Both the position numbers and the translations under genes were made by a program. A stretch of 64,000 nt of DNA from Streptomyces violaceoruber (lineage in GTDB: Bacteria > Actinomycetota > Actinomycetes > Streptomycetales > Streptomycetaceae). The stretch lies in the NCBI RefSeq assembly GCF_033406955.1, contig NZ_CP137734.1, positions 4,650,001 to 4,714,000 on the forward strand, read 5' to 3'. Within the stretch, counting starts at the first letter, position 1, and every line of letters starts with the position of its first letter. Below, piece after piece: positions 56,494-64,000 of this stretch. The notes below the pieces were generated by a model that saw nothing but the letters and a program-made list of their open reading frames with translations, did not search any database and was not told the DNA's origin.

Positions 56494-57756
56494 GTGAACA
56501 CAACCCCACAGGCAGACCCCAAGGACCGCCCCGCGCGGCTCACCGTAGGCGTCGTCGGCGCCGGACGGGTGGGCCCCGCGCTGGCCGCGTCCCTCCAGCT
56601 CGCCGGGCACCGCCCGGTGGCCGTCTCCGGGGTCTCCGACGCCTCCAGAAGGCGTGCCGCCGCCCTCCTCCCCGACGTGCCGCTCATGACGCCCGCGGAG
56701 GTCCTCCAGCACGCCGAGCTGGTCCTGCTGACCGTCCCCGACGACGCCCTGCCCGGCCTGGTGACCGGGCTCGCCGAGACGGGGGCGGTGCGTCCGGGCC
56801 AGCTGCTGGTGCACACCTCCGGGCGGTACGGAGCCAGGGTCCTGGACCCCGCGCTGCGCGCCGGTGCCCTGCCGCTGGCCCTGCACCCGGCGATGACCTT
56901 CACCGGCACCCCGGTGGACGTCCAGCGCCTGGCGGGCTGCTCCTTCGGCGTCACCGCGCCCGAGGAGCTGCGGCTGGCCGCCGAGGCCCTGGTCATCGAG
57001 ATGGGCGGCGAGCCGGAGTGGATCGCCGAGGACCGGCGCCCGCTGTACCACGCGGCGCTGGCGCTGGGCTCCAACCACCTGATCACCCTCGTCGCCCAGT
57101 CCATGGAGCTGCTGCGCACGGCCGGCGTGACGGCCCCCGACCGGATGCTCGGCCCGCTGCTCGGCGCCTCCCTCGACAACGCGCTGCGCTCCGGCGACGC
57201 GGCCCTCACCGGCCCCGTCGCGCGCGGCGACGCGGGCACGGTCGCCGCGCACATCGTGGAGCTGCGCGAACACGCCCCCCAGGCAGTCGCCGGCTACCTG
57301 GCGATGGCCCGCGCGACCGCCGACCGCGCCCTGGACCACGGCCTGCTGAAGCCCGAACTCGCCGAGGACCTGCTCGGCGTACTCGCCGAGAACGCCCCAG
57401 GCACGAGCCCCACCGGAGCCCCGGCCGCGGACGCCCCCGCCGGCCCGGACCGCACCCCCGATGCCAGGACCGACCCCGAGGGCGCCCCTGGCCCGGAGGA
57501 CGTCCCGGCCCCTGACGGCAGCACCGGCCCCGACGGCCCCACCGACGCCGCGCGAGGCGCGGCCACGGACGGCCCGGCCAAGGACGGACCCCACCGCCGG
57601 AAACGCACACCCGACGCCGACGCCGACGCGGGCTCCGAGGGCGCCCCCGCCCCGGAAGGCACCCCGGACCCCGACGGCCCCGACGGCCCCACCGGACCTG
57701 AACGCCCGGCCGGCCCGACCGGTCCCACCGGCACCGACGACGGAGGCGCGCGATGA
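56494..57756 (+). CDS. Rossmann-like/DUF2520 protein with disordered tail
   Basis: 420 residues from the GTG at 56494. Residues 15-300 are a NAD(P)-binding Rossmann domain (VGVVGAGRVGPALAASLQLAGH) plus a C-terminal DUF2520 domain (LYHAALALGSNHLITLVAQSMELL). The family is regularly encoded just before panC in actinobacteria. The last 115 residues are Pro/Gly/Asp/Ala-rich with repeated P-D-G and T-G-P units and are likely disordered. It overlaps panC by ATGA. It may be an oxidoreductase in pantothenate metabolism; this is context only. Confidence 0.85.
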   Translation: MNTTPQADPKDRPARLTVGVVGAGRVGPALAASLQLAGHRPVAVSGVSDASRRRAAALLPDVPLMTPAEVLQHAELVLLTVPDDALPGLVTGLAETGAVRPGQLLVHTSGRYGARVLDPALRAGALPLALHPAMTFTGTPVDVQRLAGCSFGVTAPEELRLAAEALVIEMGGEPEWIAEDRRPLYHAALALGSNHLITLVAQSMELLRTAGVTAPDRMLGPLLGASLDNALRSGDAALTGPVARGDAGTVAAHIVELREHAPQAVAGYLAMARATADRALDHGLLKPELAEDLLGVLAENAPGTSPTGAPAADAPAGPDRTPDARTDPEGAPGPEDVPAPDGSTGPDGPTDAARGAATDGPAKDGPHRRKRTPDADADAGSEGAPAPEGTPDPDGPDGPTGPERPAGPTGPTGTDDGGAR

Positions 57757-58766
57757 CGACCCCCACCCCTCCCGTCCTCCTGCGCACCGCCGGCGAGCTG
57801 CACGCGCGTGTGCGGCGCGGTCGCCGCGCCGTGGTGATGACCATGGGCGCCCTGCACGAGGGCCACGCCACCCTGATCCGCACGGCGCGCGACATCGCCG
57901 GACCGGACGGCGAGGTCGTCGTCACGGTCTTCGTGAACCCGCTCCAGTTCGGCGCCGGCGAGGACCTCGACCGCTATCCGCGCACCCTGGACGCCGACCT
58001 GGAGATCGCCGGACGGGCGGGCGCCGACGCCGTCTTCGCCCCCGCCGTCGACGAGGTCTACCCGGGCGGCGAACCCCAGGTGCGCGTCACCGCGGGCCCG
58101 ATGGGCGGACGCCTGGAGGGCGCCTCACGCCCCGGCCACTTCGACGGCATGCTCACCGTCGTCGCCAAGCTGCTCCACCTCACCCGCCCCGACCTCGCCC
58201 TCTACGGCCAGAAGGACGCCCAGCAGCTCGCGCTGATCCGCCGCATGGTCCGCGACCTGAACTTCGGCGTGGAGATCGTCGGCGTCCCCACCGTGCGCGA
58301 GGAGGACGGCCTCGCCCTGTCCAGCCGCAACCGCTACCTCTCGACGGCGGAACGCCGCACCGCCCTCGCGCTCTCGCAGGCCCTCTTCGCGGGGCTGGAC
58401 CGGCACGCCGCGCAGGAGGCGCTGTGCGCGAGGGCCCGCGAGGTGCCCGCCACCCAGGCCCGCGCCGAGGCGCTCAGCGCCCTGGGCGAGTCCCGCGCGG
58501 CGGCCGACGCCCACGCCGTCGCCACCTCCGCCCCCGGCAGCGCCACGGCCGTCCGGGACGCCGCCCGCCTGGTGCTGGACGACGCCGCCCGCGCCACCCC
58601 GCCCCTGGAGCTGGACTACCTCGCCCTGGTCGACCCGTCCGACTTCACCGAGATCGGCGACGACCACACCGGCGAGGCCGTCCTCGCCGTCGCCGCCCGG
58701 GTCGGCGCGACCCGCCTGATCGACAACGTCCACCTCACCTTCGGACCCCTCGGAGCCGCCTCGTGA
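57753..58766 (+). CDS. panC: pantothenate synthetase
   Basis: 337 residues. It joins pantoate and beta-alanine with ATP. Seen: TMGALHEGHATLIR (30-43), VFVNPLQFGAGEDLDRYPR, GHFDGMLTVVAKLL, LYGQKDAQQLALIRRMV and LALSSRNRYLS. It starts inside the end of the DUF2520 gene and is coupled to nadB by a GTGA overlap. Confidence 0.96.
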   Translation: MTTPTPPVLLRTAGELHARVRRGRRAVVMTMGALHEGHATLIRTARDIAGPDGEVVVTVFVNPLQFGAGEDLDRYPRTLDADLEIAGRAGADAVFAPAVDEVYPGGEPQVRVTAGPMGGRLEGASRPGHFDGMLTVVAKLLHLTRPDLALYGQKDAQQLALIRRMVRDLNFGVEIVGVPTVREEDGLALSSRNRYLSTAERRTALALSQALFAGLDRHAAQEALCARAREVPATQARAEALSALGESRAAADAHAVATSAPGSATAVRDAARLVLDDAARATPPLELDYLALVDPSDFTEIGDDHTGEAVLAVAARVGATRLIDNVHLTFGPLGAAS

Positions 58767-60505
58767 CCAGCACAGGCATACGACTGCACGCCCCCGCGCC
58801 CGGCTGGGCCATCGCCGCGGACGTGGTGGTCGTCGGCTCCGGCGTCGCGGGCCTCACCGCGGCCCTGCGCTGCGAGTCCGCCGGTCTGCGGACCGTCGTC
58901 GTCACCAAGGCCCGCCTGGACGACGGCTCCACCCGCTGGGCCCAGGGCGGCGTCGCCGCGGCCCTCGGCGAGGGCGACACCCCCGAGCAGCACCTGGACG
59001 ACACCCTGGTCGCCGGCGCCGGCCTGTGCGACCAGGATGCGGTCCGCATCCTGGTCACCGAGGGCCCCGACGCCGTACGCCGGCTCATCGCGACCGGCGC
59101 GCACTTCGACGAGTCCACCGAGGGCGGCCTGGCCCTCACCCGGGAGGGCGGCCACCACCGCCGCCGCATCGCCCACGCGGGCGGCGACGCCACGGGCGCC
59201 GAGATCTCCCGCGCCCTGGTCGAGGCGGTACGCGCGCGAGGGCTGCGCACGGTGGAGAACGCCCTCGTCCTGGACCTCCTCACGGACGCCGAGGGCCGTA
59301 CCGCGGGCGTCACCCTGCACGTCATGGGCGAGGGCCAGCACGACGGTGTCGGGGCGGTCCACGCCCCCGCGGTCGTCCTCGCCACCGGCGGCATGGGCCA
59401 GGTCTTCTCGGCGACGACGAACCCCTCCGTCTCCACGGGCGACGGAGTGGCCCTCGCCCTGCGCGCCGGCGCCGAGGTGAGCGATCTCGAGTTCGTCCAG
59501 TTCCACCCCACCGTCCTCTTCCTGGGCTCGGACGCCGAGGGCCAGCAGCCCCTGGTCTCCGAGGCGGTACGCGGCGAGGGCGCCCACCTGGTCGACGCGG
59601 ACGGCGTGCGCTTCATGCAGGGCCGGCACGAACTGGCGGAACTGGCCCCGCGGGACATCGTCGCGAAGGCCATCACGCGCCGCATGCAGGAGCACGGCGC
59701 CGACCACATGTACCTGGACGCCCGCCACTTCGGCAGGACGATGTGGGAGCACCGCTTCCCCACGATCCTGGCCGCCTGCCGCGCCCACGGCATCGACCCG
59801 GTCACCGAACCGGTCCCGGTCGCCCCGGCCGCCCACTACGCCTCGGGCGGCGTCCGCACCGACGCCCACGGCCGTACGACGGTCCCCGGCCTGTACGCCT
59901 GCGGAGAGGTCGCCTGCACGGGCGTGCACGGCGCCAACCGCCTGGCCTCCAACTCCCTCCTCGAGGGCCTGGTCTACGCCGAACGCATCGCGGCCGACAT
60001 AGCGGCCGCCCACACGGCCGGCACCCTGCACGCGCGCGTACCGGCCCCCCTCCCGCACCCGGACCACTCGCAACACCCGCGACACCCCCTCCTCCCTCCC
60101 GAGGCGCGCCTCACCATCCAGCGGATCATGACGGAGGGCGCCGGGGTCCTGCGCTCGGCGGACTCCCTCGCGCGCGCGGCCGACCGGCTGCACGGCCTCC
60201 ACGCCGAGGCCCGCGAGGCCCTGCACGAGCACGGCAAGACCTCCGAACCCGGTGTCGACACCTGGGAGGCCACCAACCTCCTGTGCGTGGCCCGCGTCCT
60301 GGTCGCCGCGGCGGCACGGCGCGAGGAGACCCGCGGCTGCCACTGGCGCGAGGACCACGCGGACCGCGACGACACCACGTGGCGCCGCCACGTCGTCGTA
60401 CGGCTGAACCCCGATCGCACGCTCGCCGTGCACACCACGGACACGCCAGAATTCCCCCCGACCGTCCACGGCGCCCAGCCGACGCACCGTCCCCAGGAGC
60501 AGTGA
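58763..60505 (+). CDS. nadB: L-aspartate oxidase
   Basis: 580 residues from the GTG at 58763. A flavoprotein that oxidises L-aspartate to iminoaspartate, the first step of de novo NAD synthesis. FAD motif VVVVGSGVAGLTAAL (22-36), GGSTRWAQGGVAA-type segment at 52-64, GGHHRRRIAHAGGDATG, ALATGGMGQVF-like segment, EFVQFHPT, and the flavin end YACGEVACTGVHGANRLASNSLLEG. The partner quinolinate synthase gene (nadA) is not in the window. Confidence 0.95.
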   Translation: MTSTGIRLHAPAPGWAIAADVVVVGSGVAGLTAALRCESAGLRTVVVTKARLDDGSTRWAQGGVAAALGEGDTPEQHLDDTLVAGAGLCDQDAVRILVTEGPDAVRRLIATGAHFDESTEGGLALTREGGHHRRRIAHAGGDATGAEISRALVEAVRARGLRTVENALVLDLLTDAEGRTAGVTLHVMGEGQHDGVGAVHAPAVVLATGGMGQVFSATTNPSVSTGDGVALALRAGAEVSDLEFVQFHPTVLFLGSDAEGQQPLVSEAVRGEGAHLVDADGVRFMQGRHELAELAPRDIVAKAITRRMQEHGADHMYLDARHFGRTMWEHRFPTILAACRAHGIDPVTEPVPVAPAAHYASGGVRTDAHGRTTVPGLYACGEVACTGVHGANRLASNSLLEGLVYAERIAADIAAAHTAGTLHARVPAPLPHPDHSQHPRHPLLPPEARLTIQRIMTEGAGVLRSADSLARAADRLHGLHAEAREALHEHGKTSEPGVDTWEATNLLCVARVLVAAAARREETRGCHWREDHADRDDTTWRRHVVVRLNPDRTLAVHTTDTPEFPPTVHGAQPTHRPQEQ

Positions 60506-60510
60506 CAGCA

Positions 60511-61500
60511 GTGAACCCCTCCGACCCCACCGAACTCCCCCTCGCCTCCGGCGGAGGCTGCGGCGACGGCTGCGCCTGCGGCGCGGAGACCGAAGAAGAA
60601 GCGTTCATGGAGTGCGGCCTCGACCCGGCCCTCGCGGCACTCCTGCTGGACTCCGGCCTCGACCCCGTCGAGGTCGAGGACATCGCGAACGTCGCCATCC
60701 AGGAGGACCTGGCCGGCGGCGTGGACGTGACGACGGTGGCGACCATCCCCGAGGACGCCGTGGCCACGGCCGACTTCACCGCCCGCGAGGCGGGCGTCGT
60801 GGCGGGCCTCAGGGTCGCCGAGGCGGTGCTGTCGGTCGTCTGCACCGACGAGTTCGAGGTGGAGCGCCACGTCGAGGACGGCGACCGCGTGGCGGAGGGC
60901 CAGAAGCTCCTCTCCGTCACCACCCGCACCCGCGACATCCTGACCGCCGAACGCAGCGCGCTGAACCTCCTGTGCCGGATGTCGGGCATCGCGTCGGCCA
61001 CGCGCGCGTGGGCGGACGCCCTGGACGGCACGAAGGCCAAGGTCCGCGACACCCGCAAGACGACGCCGGGCCTGCGCGGCCTGGAGAAGTTCGCGGTCCG
61101 CTGCGGCGGCGGCGTCAACCACCGCATGTCCCTCTCGGACGCGGCCCTGGTCAAGGACAACCACGTGGTCGCCGCGGGCGGCGTCGCCGAGGCCTTCAAC
61201 GCCGTGCGCGAGAGCTTCCCCGAGGTGCCCATCGAGGTCGAGGTCGACACCCTGCACCAGCTGCGCGAGGTGGTGGACGCGGGCGCCGACCTGATCCTCC
61301 TGGACAACTTCACCCCGGACGAGTGCGAGGAAGCGGTCGCCCTGGTCGCCGGCCGGGCCGCCCTGGAGGCCTCGGGCCGCCTGACCCTCACCAACGCCAA
61401 GGCGTACGCGGCCACGGGCGTCGACTACCTGGCCGTGGGCGCCCTCACCCACAGCTCCCCGATCCTGGACATCGGCCTGGACCTGCGAGCGGCGGAGTAG
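60511..61500 (+). CDS. nadC: nicotinate-nucleotide pyrophosphorylase (carboxylating)
   Basis: 329 residues from the GTG at 60511. An upstream GTG at 60502 overlaps the nadB stop and is equally possible. It converts quinolinate and PRPP to nicotinate mononucleotide. Seen: EDLAGGVDVTT, TARTRDILTAERSALNLLCRMSG with the His/Arg cluster, DTRKTTPGLR, KDNHV, EVEVDTLHQLREVVDAGADLILLDN and VGALTHSSPILDIGLDL. An N-terminal glycine/cysteine-rich segment GGGCGDGCACG is added to the usual enzyme. Confidence 0.95.
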   Translation: MNPSDPTELPLASGGGCGDGCACGAETEEEAFMECGLDPALAALLLDSGLDPVEVEDIANVAIQEDLAGGVDVTTVATIPEDAVATADFTAREAGVVAGLRVAEAVLSVVCTDEFEVERHVEDGDRVAEGQKLLSVTTRTRDILTAERSALNLLCRMSGIASATRAWADALDGTKAKVRDTRKTTPGLRGLEKFAVRCGGGVNHRMSLSDAALVKDNHVVAAGGVAEAFNAVRESFPEVPIEVEVDTLHQLREVVDAGADLILLDNFTPDECEEAVALVAGRAALEASGRLTLTNAKAYAATGVDYLAVGALTHSSPILDIGLDLRAAE

Positions 61501-61505
61501 ACGCC

Positions 61506-62303
61506 ATGCTGCTGACGATCGACGTAGGCAACACGCACACCGTCCTCGGCCTCTTCGACGGCGAGGACATCGTCGAGCACTGGCGCATCTCCACGGACTC
61601 GCGCCGCACGGCCGACGAACTGGCGGTGCTCCTCCAGGGCCTCATGGGCATGCATCCCCTCCTCGGCGACGAACTGGGCGACGGCATCGACGGCATCGCC
61701 ATCTGCGCGACGGTCCCCTCCGTCCTCCACGAACTGCGCGAGGTCACCCGCCGCTACTACGGCGACGTCCCCGCGGTCCTCGTCGAACCGGGCGTCAAGA
61801 CCGGCGTCCCGATCCTCACCGACCACCCCAAGGAGGTCGGCGCCGACCGCATCATCAACGCGGTAGCGGCCGTGGAGCTCTACGGCGGCCCGGCGATCGT
61901 CGTGGACTTCGGCACGGCGACGACGTTCGACGCGGTCAGCGCGCGCGGGGAGTACATCGGCGGCGTCATCGCCCCCGGCATCGAGATCTCGGTCGAGGCG
62001 CTGGGCGTCAAGGGCGCCCAGCTCCGCAAGATCGAGGTGGCGCGCCCCCGCAGCGTGATCGGCAAGAACACGGTCGAGGCGATGCAGTCCGGCATCGTGT
62101 ACGGCTTCGCCGGCCAGGTCGACGGCGTCGTCAACCGCATGGCGCGGGAGCTGGCCGACGACCCGGACGACGTGACGGTCATCGCGACGGGCGGGCTGGC
62201 GCCGATGGTCCTGGGCGAGTCCTCGGTCATCGACGAGCACGAGCCGTGGCTGACGCTGATGGGTCTGCGCCTGGTGTACGAGCGCAACGTGTCGCGCATG
62301 TAG
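61506..62303 (+). CDS. coaX: type III pantothenate kinase
   Basis: 265 residues from the ATG at 61506. An ASKHA-fold kinase that makes 4'-phosphopantothenate, the first step from pantothenate to CoA. Seen: LLTIDVGNTHTVLGLF with catalytic Asp6, GADRIINAVAAVELYG, VVDFGTATTFD, GGVIAPGIEIS and ATGGLAPMV. It is last of the panC-nadB-nadC-coaX series. The right copy of the 380-bp repeat starts three bases after its stop. Confidence 0.95.
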   Translation: MLLTIDVGNTHTVLGLFDGEDIVEHWRISTDSRRTADELAVLLQGLMGMHPLLGDELGDGIDGIAICATVPSVLHELREVTRRYYGDVPAVLVEPGVKTGVPILTDHPKEVGADRIINAVAAVELYGGPAIVVDFGTATTFDAVSARGEYIGGVIAPGIEISVEALGVKGAQLRKIEVARPRSVIGKNTVEAMQSGIVYGFAGQVDGVVNRMARELADDPDDVTVIATGGLAPMVLGESSVIDEHEPWLTLMGLRLVYERNVSRM

Positions 62304-62305
62304 GC

Positions 62306-62685
62306 GCCCCCGGGGTGGGTGCGGGCGCGAGGGGGACGCGGCCCGGCGTTGCGGGGTGCCGCTGCGCCCACCCGTGCCGCCCCAGCGGCACGACTGCCCG
62401 CAGCGGCGGCGGCCCGCAGCCGGGGCGGGGACGGGCGGTCAGCCGCGTACGGCGATGAGCGGGACGCGGAGCGTGGGCGGGGGAGAGCCGCGTACGGCGA
62501 GGAGGGGGCGTGTCGGGGGGTGTCCGCCCGCAGCGGTTGGCGCGTCAACGCCCCGAGCCTTTTCAAGTGACCGATTCCGCGCCGTTCCGAGGACGGACAC
62601 CCCCCGGCGCGACCCCGACCCACCCACCGGACAAACGGCGCTACGCGCACCCCCACCGCACCCGCACAGGCCGCCGCAGGCACCC
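62306..62685 (-). repeat. 380-bp long inverted repeat, right copy
   Basis: Near-identical complement of 41246-41625. It occupies most of the 457-bp gap between coaX and the next gene and lies directly after the coaX stop, so coaX transcripts would read into it. No gene is supportable in it. Confidence 0.9.
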
Positions 62686-62760
62686 GCATCCGGGTGGGGG
62701 CGTGCGCCACACCCGCGCACCCTATGCGGGGTTTGTCTGATTAGCGCGTATCGTCGCCGC

Positions 62761-63387
62761 ATGCCCACGCCCTACGGACCCCGCGGCGGCATGGCGTTCG
62801 GTGCTCAGGAGCTTCGCGTGCTCCGGCGAGCCCTCGCCCTCGCCCTGAACCCCAGCCCGGTCTCGGCCCAGGAGGCCCAGGACTGCCTCCACCTCGCAGA
62901 CTCGCTCGACGAGGCGATGCGGGAGGGCGCCAGGCTGCGCGCCTTCCTGCTGGCCGACCTGGCCCGGTACCGCGCCGCCCTCCCCGGCACCGCCACCGGC
63001 TACCTCGCGCTCCTGGACGAGGCGCTGGGCGCCGGCCACCGCCCCGACGCGGACGACCTGGCCGCCCTGGGCGCCCTGCGCGGCACCCCCGCCGCAGCCG
63101 CCCTCCTGGCCCGCTGCGCCCCCGAGACGCCCACCGCGCCCACCGCGCCCACCGTCACCCTCCCCGCCGCCCGCACCCGCCTCCACGCCGTCCCCGGCGG
63201 TCGGCAGTCCGGCAAGGAGCCCCCGCAGAAGCCCGCCGCGAAACCGTCCCCCCGCCCCGCGCCCGCGCCCGCCCCCGCGACCCCCAAGCGCCCCGTCCCC
63301 ACCCCCGGCGAGGTCTTCCCGCCCCGCAAGCCGGCCCCGCCGGCCCCGCCCGCCCCGGACTCCCGGCACCACCTGGCCGCCGGCTGA
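62761..63387 (+). CDS. hypothetical protein with Pro/Ala-rich tail
   Basis: 208 residues from the ATG at 62761. Residues 1-120 are helical (ELRVLRRALALALNP, CLHLADSLDEAMREGARLRAFLLADLARYRAALPG in pieces) and resemble actinobacterial proteins that I cannot name. Residues 125-208 are low-complexity Pro/Ala/Lys. There is no signal peptide or membrane segment. It lies between the repeat and a small membrane protein gene, 23 bases upstream of the latter. Confidence 0.7.
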   Translation: MPTPYGPRGGMAFGAQELRVLRRALALALNPSPVSAQEAQDCLHLADSLDEAMREGARLRAFLLADLARYRAALPGTATGYLALLDEALGAGHRPDADDLAALGALRGTPAAAALLARCAPETPTAPTAPTVTLPAARTRLHAVPGGRQSGKEPPQKPAAKPSPRPAPAPAPATPKRPVPTPGEVFPPRKPAPPAPPAPDSRHHLAAG

Positions 63388-63410
63388 CGGCGCCTGGCTA
63401 CCCTGGTCCC

Positions 63411-63590
63411 ATGGACTACGTCTCCGCGCTCCTGCCCCCGGCCGTCATGGCCGTCTTCTTCATCGGCTTGATCCGGGTGATCGTGAAGACCCAGGGCGGC
63501 GCCAACAAGGCCAAGGAGGACGCGGTCGTCGACGCCGCCCTCGCACGGGCGGAGGGCGCCCGACAGCAGTCCCCCCACCCCGAGGCCTGA
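63411..63590 (+). CDS. small single-span membrane protein
   Basis: 59 residues: MDYVSALLPPAVMAVFFIGL opens with a membrane helix (about 5-26), then a charged cytoplasmic tail with KTQGGANKAKEDAVVDAALARAEG. It is not a named family to my knowledge, but the helix plus a clean start and a terminator right after support it. It may be co-transcribed with 62761-63387. Confidence 0.7.
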   Translation: MDYVSALLPPAVMAVFFIGLIRVIVKTQGGANKAKEDAVVDAALARAEGARQQSPHPEA

Positions 63591-63603
63591 CCCCTGGCGG
63601 ACC

Positions 63604-63643
63604 GCGTACGGCTCCCTCTTCCGAGGAGCCGTACGCCCCTTTT
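63604..63643 (+). terminator. terminator after the small membrane protein gene
   Basis: A perfect 12-bp stem GCGTACGGCTCC (63604-63615) with 63625-63636, a 9-nt loop and a CCCCTTTT tail, 13 bases after the stop. Confidence 0.85.
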
Positions 63644-63712
63644 GTGCCCGTTTTCCGGCGAAGGCGCACGTCCGGCACGCGTTCGCTCCGATCTCCCACT
63701 ATCGTTCGAAGC

Positions 63713-64000
63713 GTGCCTCGCCCATTGGGAGAACTCGAAGACGCGGTCATGACGAGGGTGTGGAAGTGGAACCGCCCCGTGACCGTTCGAGAAGTCCTGG
63801 AAGACCTGCAACAGGAACGGTCCATCGCGTACACCACCGTGATGACCGTTTTGGACAATCTCCATCAGAAGGGCTGGGTGCGCCGCGAGTCCGAAGGCCG
63901 GGCCTATCGATATGAGGCGGTCTCCACTCGCGCCGCCTACGCCGCCGCCCTCATGAACGACGCCTGGTCCCAGAGCGACAACCCCGCCGCCGCCCTCGTC
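63713..64000 (+). CDS. BlaI/MecI/CopY-family regulator, cut by the window end
   Basis: The first 96 residues, from the GTG at 63713. The winged helix of the BlaI family is clear: LGELEDAVMTRVWKWNRPVTVREVLEDL, SIAYTTVMTVLDNLHQKGW and the wing VRRESEGRAYRYEAV. Such repressors usually pair with a BlaR/M56 membrane peptidase encoded downstream, which would lie past base 64000. Only three bases of weak ribosome site are visible. Confidence 0.85.
   Translation, partial: MPRPLGELEDAVMTRVWKWNRPVTVREVLEDLQQERSIAYTTVMTVLDNLHQKGWVRRESEGRAYRYEAVSTRAAYAAALMNDAWSQSDNPAAALV

Noticed and set aside
63604..63643. Riboswitch before the BlaI-type gene
   Set aside because: A simple hairpin with a T-tail 70 bases before the start and no conserved aptamer pattern; it fits a terminator for the upstream gene.

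Overview
The window is very GC-rich, uses GTG starts freely, and carries actinobacterial families throughout: TipA, DUF397 with DUF5753-type regulators, Zur-controlled alternative ribosomal proteins, an orphan nuoD2, and a folate cluster beside ftsH. It is Streptomyces chromosome. From memory the gene order matches the S. coelicolor stretch from about SCO3434 (DNA polymerase) down to about SCO3377. That is recollection, not a search.

Bases 1-6243 are the right-hand part of an integrated mobile element. Its edge is a 45-bp copy of the 3' half of a threonine tRNA gene (CGT anticodon, 6199-6243). The 5' half is absent, so this is an attachment site. No integrase lies in view; it and the intact tRNA should lie beyond base 1. 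The element holds a DUF6415 gene, a divergent HTH regulator, a gene-poor stretch full of palindromes and short repeats (541-1617), an iteron-like CAGTGA cluster (3220-3391), and a seven-gene minus-strand operon (5920 to 3464) in which every junction is a 4-nt stop/start overlap. That operon encodes three related DUF6907-type proteins, two unknowns, an HNH nuclease and a small HTH protein.

Bases 6300-30225 are chromosomal. In order they hold an acyl-CoA ligase with a LysR regulator, a PolA-like polymerase, a Clp-N/HTH regulator with a predicted leaderless promoter, and a Zur-box regulon (L28, S14 / L33, L31, CobW-like, S18). Next come a DUF397 / anti-sigma-like ATPase / XRE triad sharing one operator motif, an aldehyde dehydrogenase, and a PadR regulator with its ABC exporter. 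The block ends with glutamate decarboxylase, a hydrolase/MarR pair with three operators, tipA, a YbjQ protein, DedA, a ThrE-type exporter and pyrophosphatase.

Bases 30281-41208 are housekeeping: dacB, a zinc protease, tilS, hpt, ftsH, folE, and the oppositely oriented folP-(NTF2)-folB-folK-DUF3180 operon. Bases 41674-62303 hold an MprF-like lysyltransferase, an esterase, PH-domain proteins, nuoD2 with a MidA/NDUFAF7-type methyltransferase, a two-component system, a frameshifted P-loop gene, a DUF5937/ArsR regulator, a threonine aldolase, and the cofactor operon DUF2520-panC-nadB-nadC-coaX. This 21-kb block is flanked by a near-identical 380-bp inverted repeat (41246-41625 and 62306-62685). 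The window ends with two small genes and a BlaI-type regulator cut by the right edge.
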